Shown: piece by piece, positions 1 to 7,710 of the stretch | How the letters are laid out: each line of letters starts with the position of its first letter | Numbering within the stretch: position 1 is the first letter of the stretch | NCBI GenBank assembly: GCA_040385245.1 | Contig: JAZKHT010000004.1 | Coordinates: 1 to 64,000, forward strand | Direction: 5' to 3' | DNA: 64,000 nt | Source: JAZKHT01 sp040385245 | Lineage (GTDB): Bacteria; Pseudomonadota; Alphaproteobacteria; Rhodobacterales; Rhodobacteraceae | Notes under the pieces: generated by a model | What the model was told of the DNA's origin: nothing | Seen by the model: only the letters and a program-made list of their open reading frames with translations | The model's database searches: none | Made by a program: the position numbers and the translations under genes

Positions 1-54
1 AGGGGGGTCAAATTTGGGCGCCGATAGGGGGTCAGTTTTGCGTGCCGATTGACA
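1..54. mobile_element. Outer end of an IS21-family insertion sequence (multiple terminal repeats)
   Basis: Two degenerate tandem units are visible: 1-25 and 26-54. Each begins A-G(5-6)-TCA, continues with a T-rich core and GCGCCGAT or GTGCCGAT, and the outer one finishes GATTGACA at 54. IS21-family elements (IstA transposase, IstB ATPase) carry multiple terminal repeats of this kind and end in 5'-TG...CA-3', so the outer tip reads TGTCAATCGGC on the minus strand. The istA/istB genes would lie outside the window to the left. The assignment is by recognition of the repeat pattern. Confidence 0.7.
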
Positions 55-638
55 TGCTGGATGCTTTCGCACCCATCGCCCATCAGCAGGACCTGCTTGG
101 CACGTTCTCGATTATGCTGGCATCGTCAGTCCTTCTGGTTCCACTAGAACGAGCGAAGGTGGCACACCCACTGAAGCAGGAACAAGGCGGCAACCTCCAA
201 AGCGCCCTGGATTCCCTAGCAAGACAAAGATGGCTGGAAGCAGAGTTCTGGAAAGGCAATGCCACCGGCGACTGGCGGTTTTCACGAATTATGGGCAAGC
301 CGGACAATACTCATGCATGGCTCAACAAGGCAGGCCAGCAATCCTTTTCGCCGGAGGCGAACACGATTGGAAAACGAAAATTGGGCGAAGTTCTCTATGT
401 TCTTCGAAATGCTTTGGCGCATGGAAACATCATTTACTTAGATGAGAAGGGGCATGAAGAGAAAGGGAACAGAGTTGAGCACCTCGCCTTTCTTTCGCGA
501 TGCGAGCCTCAAGAGGATGAAGCCAACACTTATCAGTTGGTCACGGTTCGTGAGAAGGACTTTCTACCCTTCATCAAAGCATGGGCTCAATGGATCGCTG
601 CACATAACATACAGCACATCGACGACAGGGTTACGTGA
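54..638 (+). CDS. HEPN-like domain protein, 5' end abutting an IS21 terminus
   Basis: A 194-aa product if started at the ATG at 54; a GTG at 42 would add four residues encoded by the IS terminus. The first in-frame codons coincide with the IS end, so the original N-terminus may be lost. Residues about 118-124 read RNALAHG, an Rx4H motif as in HEPN ribonuclease folds, set in a predicted helical context (VLYVLRNALAHGN). HEPN proteins act as RNases in toxin-antitoxin and phage-defence modules, but many are inactive or structural. The stop overlaps the next gene's start (TGATG), so the two are translationally coupled. Function beyond 'HEPN-like' is not recognised. Confidence 0.55.
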   Translation: MLDAFAPIAHQQDLLGTFSIMLASSVLLVPLERAKVAHPLKQEQGGNLQSALDSLARQRWLEAEFWKGNATGDWRFSRIMGKPDNTHAWLNKAGQQSFSPEANTIGKRKLGEVLYVLRNALAHGNIIYLDEKGHEEKGNRVEHLAFLSRCEPQEDEANTYQLVTVREKDFLPFIKAWAQWIAAHNIQHIDDRVT

Positions 639-1385
639 TGGACGAAGCATCAGTTCTTGGCGAATACCTTCCCCAGTCCTTCGCGAATGCCAGCGAACAG
701 GCCTACCTAGATTTCCTATGGTCTGCTTTCCAGACGAATTACGAGGCCAAACGCTATGAATTTGCCAGCCTCGCCTTTCACCTTCTGTACATGAGCTTTG
801 TCAGCTTTTCGATTTGGCAAATCAGGTTGGCCCGTCCAGATCCCTTCGCCATGGCGATGGTCGGGTTCGACAAGAGCGAAACCGCTCTCATGGCATGCGA
901 AACCCCGTTCAAGTTCTATGACAGCCTGCGGGAAAGCCAAATCTTCCGGTTCCTCAAGCTGATCGGCTGCACTAACGCGCAGGTCGGCGAATTCGCCAAG
1001 TTCGTGAAGCGCCGCAACAAGATCGCCCACCCGACCGGGACGGTGTTTTTCAACGACCCAGACTGCCATCGACAATGAGATTGCCGAGATGCTGCGCGAG
1101 GTCCGCAAGATCGAAGCCCACATGCGGCCGGCGATCCTCGAACTCTACCGGCGCTTCTTGCGCGACAGTGCCAACCCGGACGAACGCCAGTACGCCGACC
1201 CTGCGGACGAGATCAACGCCAACCTCGTGCATGCAAACTACATGTCCGCTGCCGACCTCGCGATCTGCAGGGAGTACTCAATAGAGGCGATGGCAACCGA
1301 GGCTGATTTTGCAGAGATGCAGGTCCTCCACGATACACTGAGTTCTTCGCGCCTGCCGGAAGAGGACGTCGATGCAGCAGCCTAA
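638..1385 (+). pseudogene. Second HEPN-like gene, interrupted by a one-base frameshift
   Basis: The first frame (ATG 638, or GTG 635) runs to a TGA at 1076-1078. It contains RRNKIAHPTG at about residues 125-134, a second Rx4H HEPN-type motif. Reading continues in the +1 frame through IDNEIAEMLREV to a TAA at 1383-1385. Removing one C from the CCC at 1057-1059 restores one frame of about 249 codons (FFND-QTAIDNE), so this is one gene with a single-base insertion, or a sequencing/assembly error. The 1089-1385 part alone would be a C-terminal fragment. It is coupled to the upstream HEPN-like gene. The biochemical role is unknown; an RNase or defence role is only inferred from the motif. Confidence 0.5.
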
Positions 1386-1579
1386 ACCGACAACAGTCGG
1401 CACCCTATATGACCATAGGTACGTCAACGTTTGCTCAGCGCCAGAATCGGTGACGTGTAAGATTCCATAGCACCGAGGTTTCAAACTACCTCACGACCGA
1501 CTGGATTTGTTGCTTGTCAAGTCCTTTGCCTGCGCTTACATAGGCCGCTCCACAGCCATAATCCGAACTGGAGTCGTCC
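1386..1579. other. Intergenic boundary between accessory segment and housekeeping run
   Basis: This stretch has no convincing gene. It holds a short stem CCGAC/GTCGG (1387-1400, loop AACA) just after the preceding stop, a small CCTAT/ATAGG inverted repeat (1404-1419), and the candidate rpoZ promoter near its right end. I saw no tRNA or attachment-site repeat. Confidence 0.4.
1514..1542 (+). promoter_or_regulatory. Candidate sigma70-type promoter of rpoZ-rsh
   Basis: TTGTCA at 1514-1519 is followed after 17 bases by TACATA at 1537-1542. The -35 box is good and the -10 box weak, about 40 bases before rpoZ. This is inference from the pattern only. Confidence 0.35.
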
Positions 1580-1933
1580 ATGGCCCGCGTGACGGTCGAA
1601 GATTGCGTTGACAAAGTCCCGAACCGTTTCGAGCTGGTGATGCTTGCCGCCCATCGTGCGCGCGAGATCCAGGCCGGTTCCCCGATCACCATTGATCGCG
1701 ACAATGACAAGAACCCCGTCGTGTCCTTGCGCGAGATCGCCGAAGAAACGCAAAGCGCCGATGCGCTGCGCGAACGGATGATCGAAAGCCACCAGACCCA
1801 GATCGAGGTGGACGAACCCGAAGAAGACCAGATGGCGCTGCTGATGTCGGGCGAGATTGACCGCCCGATGACCGACGACATGTCGGAAGAAAAGCTGCTC
1901 CGCGCCTTGATGGAAGCACAAGGCGACAACTGA
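1580..1933 (+). CDS. rpoZ: DNA-directed RNA polymerase subunit omega
   Basis: A 117-aa protein with the omega N-terminus MARVTVEDCVDKVPNRFELV followed by the conserved helix containing AAHRAREI. Omega binds the beta-prime subunit near its C-terminus and helps assemble RNA polymerase. In proteobacteria it also forms part of a (p)ppGpp-binding site. The acidic C-terminal extension (DEPEEDQM...) is of the alphaproteobacterial type. It lies 45 bases upstream of the (p)ppGpp synthetase/hydrolase gene on the same strand, the usual rpoZ-rsh pairing, which links the alarmone enzyme to its RNA polymerase target in one transcript. Confidence 0.95.
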   Translation: MARVTVEDCVDKVPNRFELVMLAAHRAREIQAGSPITIDRDNDKNPVVSLREIAEETQSADALRERMIESHQTQIEVDEPEEDQMALLMSGEIDRPMTDDMSEEKLLRALMEAQGDN

Positions 1934-1978
1934 TCCGGGGGCGCGACCCGCGCTCTGCCGAAAAGGAAGCGGCGAGGA

Positions 1979-4096
1979 ATGATCGACGTCGAAGACCTGA
2001 TCGCCCTCGTCCGCAACTACAACCCGCGCACAAACGCCGATCTGATCCGCCGGGCCTATGCCTACGGTTTTCAGATGCACGACGGCCAGTTGCGCAAATC
2101 GGGCGAGCCGTATTTCACCCATCCCGTCGCCGTTGCGGCGATTCTGACCGAACAACGGCTGGATGACGCGACCATCGTGACAGCTTTGCTGCACGACACC
2201 ATCGAAGACACCAAATCGACCTACACCGAAGTTGCCCGCCAGTTTGGCGAAGAGGTGGCCGAACTGGTCGATGGCGTGACCAAGCTGACCAACCTGCAAC
2301 TGTCATCGGCGCAAAGCCAGCAGGCGGAAAACTTCCGCAAGCTTTTCATGGCGATGTCCAAAGACCTGCGGGTGATTCTGGTCAAGCTGGCCGACCGGCT
2401 GCACAACATGCGCACGATCAAAAGCATGTCGCCAGAAAAGCAGGCCCAAAAGGCCCGCGAGACTATGGAGATTTTCGCCCCTCTGGCAGGCCGGATGGGC
2501 ATGCAGTGGATGCGCGAGGAGCTTGAAGACCTTGCGTTTCGCGTTCTGAACCCCGAGGCGCGCAATTCCATCATCCGCCGGTTCATCACCCTGCAACGCG
2601 AAGCGGGCGACGTGGTCCACAAGATCACCGCCGACATCCGGATGGAACTGGAAAAGGCCCAGATCGAGGCGGACGTTTATGGCCGCGCGAAAAAGCCCTA
2701 TTCGATCTGGCGCAAGATGCAGGAAAAGGATCTGGCCTTTTCGCGCCTGTCCGACATCTATGGCTTTCGCGTCATCTGTGGCTCGATCCAGGACTGTTAC
2801 CGGATTCTGGGCGTGATCCATGGCCGCTGGCGTGCGGTGCCGGGCCGGTTCAAGGATTACATCAGCCAACCCAAGAACAACGGCTATCGGTCGATCCACA
2901 CCACGGTGTCGGGGCGCGACGGCAAGCGGGTCGAGGTGCAGATCAGAACCCGCGAAATGCACGAGGTGGCCGAGGCTGGTGTCGCCGCCCATTGGTCCTA
3001 TCGCGAAGGTGTCCGTGCGGTGAACCCGTTCGCCGTTGATCCGGCAAAATGGGTGGCATCCCTGACCGAACGCTTTGACGAAGGCGATCACGACGAGTTT
3101 CTGGAACACGTCAAGATGGAGATGTATTCCGATCAGGTGTTCTGCTTCACACCCAAGGGGGATGTGATCCAGTTGCCACGCGGGGCGACGCCGCTGGATT
3201 ACGCCTATGCCATCCACACCCGCATCGGCAATTCCTGCGTTTCGGCCAAGGTGGACGGTATCCGCGTGCCCCTGTGGACGCGCCTGAAAAACGGCCAATC
3301 GGTCGAGATCATCACCGCCGAAGGCCAGCGCCCGCAATCAAGCTGGATCGACATCGTGACCACGGGCCGCGCCAAAGCCGCCATCCGCAAATCCCTGCGC
3401 GAAGAAGACCGGGGACGATTCGTCAAACTGGGGCAGGAACTGGCGCGCGCCGCGTTTGACCACGTCGGCAAGAAGGCCACCGACAAGGCGCTGCGCACGG
3501 CGGCCAAGATGCTGGGTCTGGCGGATGAACAGGATTTGCTGGCCCAACTCGGATCGGCAGAAATCACCGCGCGGCGGGTGGTGGAAACGCTGTATCCCGA
3601 ATTGACCATGGCCAAGGTGGACGAGGTTGACGCACAGCGCCCCGTGGTCGGCCTGTCCGACGATCAATCCTTTCGCCGCGCGCCGTGCTGCCAGCCTGTG
3701 CCGGGCGAACGCATCGTCGGCATCACCTATCGCGGGCAGGGCGTTGTCGTGCATGCCATCGACTGCCCTGCGCTGGAAGAATTCGAAGAACAACCCGGCC
3801 GCTGGGTCGATCTGCACTGGCATTCCGGTCGCCATGCCGCCGTGCACACCGTCAGTCTTGAAATCACGATTTCAAACGACGCAGGTGTTTTGGGCCGCAT
3901 CTGCACCTTGATCGGAGAGCAGAAGGCCAATATCTCGGACCTGAGGTTCACGGCCCGGAAACCTGACTACTACAGGCTCATCATCGACGTGGACCTTCGC
4001 GACGTTGAACATCTGCACATGGTCATGACCGCGCTTGAGGCCGAGACTGACGTCGCGCAGATTTCACGCCACCGCGATTTGACACGCAAGCCCTGA
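1979..4096 (+). CDS. rsh: Bifunctional (p)ppGpp synthetase/hydrolase (RelA/SpoT homologue)
   Basis: A 705-aa long-form Rsh. The N-terminal HD hydrolase domain shows H48 and the HDxxED motif at residues 72-77. The synthetase domain carries RFKD at 290-293, the RxKD signature of bifunctional Mn-dependent enzymes rather than the ExDD of synthetase-only RelA. Next come a TGS domain (VFCFTPKGDVIQLPRGATPL), a Cys-containing domain (RRAPCCQPVPGERIVG) and a C-terminal ACT domain. It makes and degrades (p)ppGpp in the cytosol for the stringent response. The start at 1979 follows a good purine-rich SD (GGCGAGGA). It is probably the only long Rsh of this organism, as is usual in alphaproteobacteria, though one window cannot show that. 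Confidence 0.95.
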   Translation: MIDVEDLIALVRNYNPRTNADLIRRAYAYGFQMHDGQLRKSGEPYFTHPVAVAAILTEQRLDDATIVTALLHDTIEDTKSTYTEVARQFGEEVAELVDGVTKLTNLQLSSAQSQQAENFRKLFMAMSKDLRVILVKLADRLHNMRTIKSMSPEKQAQKARETMEIFAPLAGRMGMQWMREELEDLAFRVLNPEARNSIIRRFITLQREAGDVVHKITADIRMELEKAQIEADVYGRAKKPYSIWRKMQEKDLAFSRLSDIYGFRVICGSIQDCYRILGVIHGRWRAVPGRFKDYISQPKNNGYRSIHTTVSGRDGKRVEVQIRTREMHEVAEAGVAAHWSYREGVRAVNPFAVDPAKWVASLTERFDEGDHDEFLEHVKMEMYSDQVFCFTPKGDVIQLPRGATPLDYAYAIHTRIGNSCVSAKVDGIRVPLWTRLKNGQSVEIITAEGQRPQSSWIDIVTTGRAKAAIRKSLREEDRGRFVKLGQELARAAFDHVGKKATDKALRTAAKMLGLADEQDLLAQLGSAEITARRVVETLYPELTMAKVDEVDAQRPVVGLSDDQSFRRAPCCQPVPGERIVGITYRGQGVVVHAIDCPALEEFEEQPGRWVDLHWHSGRHAAVHTVSLEITISNDAGVLGRICTLIGEQKANISDLRFTARKPDYYRLIIDVDLRDVEHLHMVMTALEAETDVAQISRHRDLTRKP

Positions 4097-4119
4097 TCCG
4101 GGGCAGGTAGGAGTGACCG

Positions 4120-4827
4120 TTGGTTTTCAGGCGCCGCAACCCCCGCTCCACTCTGGGATGGGTGCGCGAGATGATCTACCCCAGAGGCGGATTTAGGCGG
4201 GCGACCCAATACCTGATTCACAGGATGCGCCGTCTGCCGGATGAGCCGCATCGCATCGCGCGCGGTGTGTTTGCCGGGGCCTTTGTGTCGTTCCCGCCGA
4301 TCTTTGGCATTCAGATGCTGTCGGCCGGCCTTCTGGCCTGGGCGATCCGGGGAAACATTCTTGCGGCGGTCCTGTCCACGTTCCTGTCAAACCCGCTGAC
4401 CACACCCTTTGTGGCCATTGCATCGCTAGAGCTTGGCCACTGGATGCTGGGCATAGACCAGCCGCTGGATTTCGTGACACTCGTCGCGGCCTTTGCCAAT
4501 GCGGGCACGGAACTGTGGTCGAACATCACCGCTGCCTTCAGCCACCGCGAGGCACATTGGGACAGTCTGGCCGTGTTTTTCCGCACGATCTATCTGCCCC
4601 TGTTCGTCGGCAGTATCATTCCCAGCCTGCTGATTGCTGTGGTCAGCTATTGGGTGACCTTCCCCCTTGTGCGGGCCTATCAACGTCTGCGCGCCCTGAA
4701 GACCAAAGAACGGACGGAAAAGCGCCATCGCCTGCGTCAGGCGCTGGCAGATGCGAAAGCCCGCCTGAAAGCACGGGCCGAGGCTGGACATGGTGCGGGG
4801 GATGACGACGCCCCCGGTTCGCCGTAA
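4120..4827 (+). CDS. DUF2062 family membrane protein
   Basis: A 235-aa protein with a basic N-terminus (MVFRRRNPR), a hydrophobic core with several membrane segments (GVFAGAFVSFPPIFGIQMLSA; TIYLPLFVGSIIPSLLIAVV) and a charged C-terminal tail. The DUF2062 hallmark is the G-x-F-x-[GA] plus SNPLTTPF region, seen here at about residues 84-98. The start is TTG at 4120, supported by SD GTAGGAG at 4107-4113. The nearby GTG at 4113 is out of frame. It lies between rsh and pdxJ as in other Rhodobacterales. The molecular function of the family is unknown. Confidence 0.85.
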   Translation: MVFRRRNPRSTLGWVREMIYPRGGFRRATQYLIHRMRRLPDEPHRIARGVFAGAFVSFPPIFGIQMLSAGLLAWAIRGNILAAVLSTFLSNPLTTPFVAIASLELGHWMLGIDQPLDFVTLVAAFANAGTELWSNITAAFSHREAHWDSLAVFFRTIYLPLFVGSIIPSLLIAVVSYWVTFPLVRAYQRLRALKTKERTEKRHRLRQALADAKARLKARAEAGHGAGDDDAPGSP

Positions 4828-4860
4828 AGTGATACGGAATACAGGAAAGGTGGGCAGGGC

Positions 4861-5619
4861 ATGAAACCCCTTGGACGGCTGCGGTTAGGCGTGAACATCG
4901 ACCATGTCGCTACGGTGCGGAATGCGCGCGGCGCAGAATGGCCCGAACCCCTGCGCGCGGCCCTTCTGGCCGAAGCGGCGGGGGCGGATGGAATCACCGC
5001 CCATTTGCGCGAAGACCGCCGTCATATCCGCGACGCAGACATCGACGCGCTGATGGCGGGCATTCGCGTTCCGCTGAACTTTGAATGTGCAGCGACCGCA
5101 GAAATGCAGGCGATCGCCCTGCGCCACAAGCCGCACGCCGTCTGTCTTGTGCCTGAAAAGCGGCAGGAACGGACGACGGAAGGCGGACTGGATGTGGCAG
5201 GCGATGCCGCGCGTCTGGCCGATTACATCGCGCCCTTGCGGGATGCGGGATGTCGTGTGTCGATGTTCATCAGCCACGATCCCCGCCAGATCGAAGCGTC
5301 CGCCCGCATCGGCGCGGCAGTGGTGGAACTGCACACCGGGCTTTATTCCGAACTGCACGCCGACGGTCACACTGCCGCCGCCGAGGCAGAACTGGAGGCG
5401 CTGCGCAAAGGTGCCCGCCTTGCGCATGCCGCCGGGCTTGAGGTGCACGCAGGACACGGGCTGACTTTTGACAACGTCGATCCCGTGGCCGCCATGCCCG
5501 AAGTGATGGAATTGAACATCGGTCACTTCTTGATCGGCGAGGCGATCTTCCGTGGCTTGGGTCCGGCGATCGAGGAAATGCGCCGCCGGATGGACGTGGT
5601 GCGCGGGGGTGCGGCTTGA
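4861..5619 (+). CDS. pdxJ: Pyridoxine 5'-phosphate synthase
   Basis: A 252-aa TIM-barrel enzyme. It condenses 1-deoxy-xylulose 5-phosphate with 3-amino-2-oxopropyl phosphate to give pyridoxine 5'-phosphate, the last ring-forming step of DXP-dependent vitamin B6 synthesis. Recognised from LRLGVNIDHVATVRNARG at the N-terminus, ITAHLREDRRHI, NFECA and the C-terminal HAGHGL / LNIGHFLIGEAIF segments. The start ATG follows GGGCAGGGC. Its place before acpS is the common proteobacterial pdxJ-acpS order. Confidence 0.96.
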   Translation: MKPLGRLRLGVNIDHVATVRNARGAEWPEPLRAALLAEAAGADGITAHLREDRRHIRDADIDALMAGIRVPLNFECAATAEMQAIALRHKPHAVCLVPEKRQERTTEGGLDVAGDAARLADYIAPLRDAGCRVSMFISHDPRQIEASARIGAAVVELHTGLYSELHADGHTAAAEAELEALRKGARLAHAAGLEVHAGHGLTFDNVDPVAAMPEVMELNIGHFLIGEAIFRGLGPAIEEMRRRMDVVRGGAA

Positions 5620-5622
5620 CCA

Positions 5623-5643
5623 AAGGATTTTCGGAAAATCCTT
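5623..5643. repeat. A/T-rich palindrome after pdxJ (first of a tandem pair)
   Basis: Arms AAGGATTTT (5623-5631) and AAAATCCTT (5635-5643) form a perfect 9-bp stem around CGG. It starts a few bases after the pdxJ stop and may protect or end the transcript. It has no T-tract of the standard terminator type beyond the arm itself. Confidence 0.6.
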
Positions 5644-5645
5644 GG

Positions 5646-5668
5646 CAAAAGTTTTCTGAAAACTTTTG
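5646..5668. repeat. A/T-rich palindrome after pdxJ (second of a tandem pair)
   Basis: Arms CAAAAGTTTT (5646-5655) and AAAACTTTTG (5659-5668) form a perfect 10-bp stem with loop CTG. It lies two bases after the first palindrome. Palindromes of the TTTTC-GAAAA type also occur near 22326, 27009 and 40491 in this window, so they look like a dispersed intergenic family. Confidence 0.6.
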
Positions 5669-5725
5669 GGCGCGCTGCGGTTGCTGCCTCTCTTGCGAGA
5701 AACCCGCGCGATCTTGGTGGCGGGC

Positions 5726-6136
5726 ATGATCCTTGGCATTGGCACCGATCTTGCCAACATTGACCGGATCGAGGCGACGCTTGCCCGCTTTGGCGACCGC
5801 TTTCGCAACCGTGTGTTCACCGATCACGAACAGGCCAAGGCTGACAGCCGCAAGGATGTGGCCGGAACCTATGCCAAAAGATGGGCCGCGAAAGAGGCGT
5901 GTTCCAAGGCGCTGGGCACGGGGCTGCGCATGGGGATTTCGTGGAAGGACATGGCCGTCAGCAACCTGCGCACCGGTCAGCCGGTCATGCATGTCACCGG
6001 GTGGGCCGCCGAACGTCTGGCACAGATGACCCCGGCCGGACATCGGGCGGTGATCCACGTCACCCTGACCGACGATCACCCTTGGGCGCAGGCCTTTGTC
6101 GTGATCGAGGCGCTGCCCCTGCTGCCGGACCCATGA
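5726..6136 (+). CDS. acpS: Holo-[acyl-carrier-protein] synthase
   Basis: A 136-aa phosphopantetheinyl transferase that moves 4'-phosphopantetheine from CoA to a serine of ACP and so activates fatty acid synthesis. The N-terminal MILGIGTDLANIDRIE contains the conserved GTD motif, and KRWAAKEACSKALGTG contains the Mg/CoA-binding WAAKEA motif. I chose the ATG at 5726 because it gives the canonical N-terminus. An upstream in-frame start would fall inside the tandem palindromes at 5623-5668. Confidence 0.94.
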   Translation: MILGIGTDLANIDRIEATLARFGDRFRNRVFTDHEQAKADSRKDVAGTYAKRWAAKEACSKALGTGLRMGISWKDMAVSNLRTGQPVMHVTGWAAERLAQMTPAGHRAVIHVTLTDDHPWAQAFVVIEALPLLPDP

Positions 6137-6153
6137 CCGGGTGTCCCCCGAAC

Positions 6154-6182
6154 TTGACTCCGGTGCGCCCCGCGCGCATTTA
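6154..6182 (+). promoter_or_regulatory. Weak promoter candidate ahead of lepB
   Basis: TTGACT at 6154-6159 and CATTTA at 6177-6182 are separated by 17 bases in the only sizeable gap (87 bases) between acpS and lepB. The -10 match is poor. Confidence 0.25.
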
Positions 6183-6223
6183 GCCCCAACCTGCACAGGG
6201 CGTCACCAAAGGATGAGTGAGAA

Positions 6224-7012
6224 ATGGCGAGCAAAGCGCACAGCGACGGCGGCATCGTCGAGACCATAAAGACGATCGTCTACGCCCTGTTGATCGCAGG
6301 CGTGTTTCGGACCCTGTTCTTTCAACCGTTCTGGATCCCCTCCGGGTCGATGAAAGACACGCTGCTGATTGGCGACTTTCTGTTCGTGAACAAGATGGCC
6401 TACGGCTATTCGCGCTATTCCTGCCCCTTCTCATTGTGCCCGATCACCGGACGTCTGCTGGGGTCGGCTCCCGAACGCGGCGATGTGGTGGTGTTCCGCC
6501 ATCCGGTCAACGGGTCGGATTTCATCAAGCGCCTGATCGGCCTGCCGGGCGATACCGTGCAGATGCGCGACGGAGTGTTGTTTCTGAACGGCACCGAAGT
6601 GGCCCAGGAACCGAATGGCGTCTTTGAAGAGGTGTATGCTGCCCAAGGACCAATGGGCAATCTGCCGCGCTGCGAAAACGGCCCGGTGGGCGAGGGGGGT
6701 ATCTGCCAGAAATCGCGCTACAGCGAAATCCTGCCGGGTGGCCCGACCCACAGCATCCTGAACATCGACGAAAACGGCTTTGGCGACAACACCGACGTCT
6801 TTACCGTGCCGCCGGGGCATTTTTTCTTTATGGGTGACAACCGCGACAACAGCCAGGACAGCCGCTATGGTCAGGCCGTTGGCGGTGTGGGCTTTGTCCC
6901 CGAAGCAAACCTGATCGGACGTGCGGATCGGATCATGTTCTCGTCCGCCGGACGGTCCATGCTGTATTTCTGGACGTGGCGATCCGACCGCTTTTTCAAG
7001 GCAGTGGAGTGA
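6224..7012 (+). CDS. lepB: Signal peptidase I
   Basis: A 262-aa inner-membrane serine protease that cleaves signal peptides from exported proteins. An N-terminal membrane segment (TIVYALLIAGVFRTLFF) anchors it. Catalytic Ser42 lies in PSGSMKDTLLIGD and the general base Lys102 in GSDFIKRLIGLPGD. The C-terminal GDNRDNSQDSR box is intact. The periplasmic insert with CPFSLCPITG and LPRCENG-GGICQ contains cysteines typical of alphaproteobacterial forms. It overlaps rnc by four bases, in the order lepB-rnc-era as in many proteobacteria. Confidence 0.96.
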   Translation: MASKAHSDGGIVETIKTIVYALLIAGVFRTLFFQPFWIPSGSMKDTLLIGDFLFVNKMAYGYSRYSCPFSLCPITGRLLGSAPERGDVVVFRHPVNGSDFIKRLIGLPGDTVQMRDGVLFLNGTEVAQEPNGVFEEVYAAQGPMGNLPRCENGPVGEGGICQKSRYSEILPGGPTHSILNIDENGFGDNTDVFTVPPGHFFFMGDNRDNSQDSRYGQAVGGVGFVPEANLIGRADRIMFSSAGRSMLYFWTWRSDRFFKAVE

Positions 7013-7710
7013 AATCCCCGGCGGTGAAACTGTCGGCAGATCTGGTGGCCTTTTCGGGCCGGATCGGCCACGACTTCAACCGCCCCGAACTTTTGCTGCG
7101 CGCGATCACCCATTCGTCACTGTCGTCTGCGACCCGGCCTTCGAACGAACGGCTTGAGTTTCTGGGCGACCGTGTGTTGGCGCTGTCCATGGCCGAAGCG
7201 CTGTTTCAGGGCGACACAGGGGCCGCCGAAGGGCAGCTTGCGCCCCGCTTCAATGCACTGGTGCGGCAGGAAACCTGTGCCGATGTCGCCCGCGACATCG
7301 GTCTGGGCGATGTGCTGAAACTGGGCCGGTCCGAAATGATGTCCGGCGGGCGGCGCAAAGAGGCGCTGCTTGGTGACGCGCTAGAGGCGGTGATTGCCGC
7401 CGTCTATCTGGATGCCGGTTTCGAAACCGCCCGTGCGATGGTGCTGCGCCTGTGGGGTCGCCGCGTCGCCGATGCCGCCGGTCAGGGCCGCGACCCGAAA
7501 TCCGCCTTGCAGGAATGGGCGCAGGCCCGTGGCCTGCCCCCGCCCAGCTATATCGAGACGGACCGTTCCGGTCCCGATCATCAACCTATCTTCACCGTCG
7601 AAGCCCGCCTGCAAACCGGAGAGGCCGAAACTGGCCAAGCCTCTGGCAAGCGTCAGGCGGAACAGGCGGCGGCGCGGGCGCTTTTGGCCCGCATGGAGGC
7701 CACCTCATGA
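7009..7710 (+). CDS. rnc: Ribonuclease III
   Basis: A 233-aa double-strand-specific endoribonuclease that processes rRNA precursors and degrades structured RNA. The family signature NERLEFLGDRVL is present, as is the second acidic cluster (GDALEAVIAAVYLD). A C-terminal dsRNA-binding domain ends GKRQAEQAAARALL. The start is taken as GTG at 7009, overlapping the lepB stop as GTGA. A GTG at 7024 is an alternative. It overlaps era by four bases, so the three genes are translationally coupled. Confidence 0.95.
   Translation: MKSPAVKLSADLVAFSGRIGHDFNRPELLLRAITHSSLSSATRPSNERLEFLGDRVLALSMAEALFQGDTGAAEGQLAPRFNALVRQETCADVARDIGLGDVLKLGRSEMMSGGRRKEALLGDALEAVIAAVYLDAGFETARAMVLRLWGRRVADAAGQGRDPKSALQEWAQARGLPPPSYIETDRSGPDHQPIFTVEARLQTGEAETGQASGKRQAEQAAARALLARMEATS

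Noticed and set aside
1386..1579. A tRNA gene or attachment site at the accessory/core boundary
   Set aside because: No cloverleaf or flanking direct repeat could be found; only two short stems are present.
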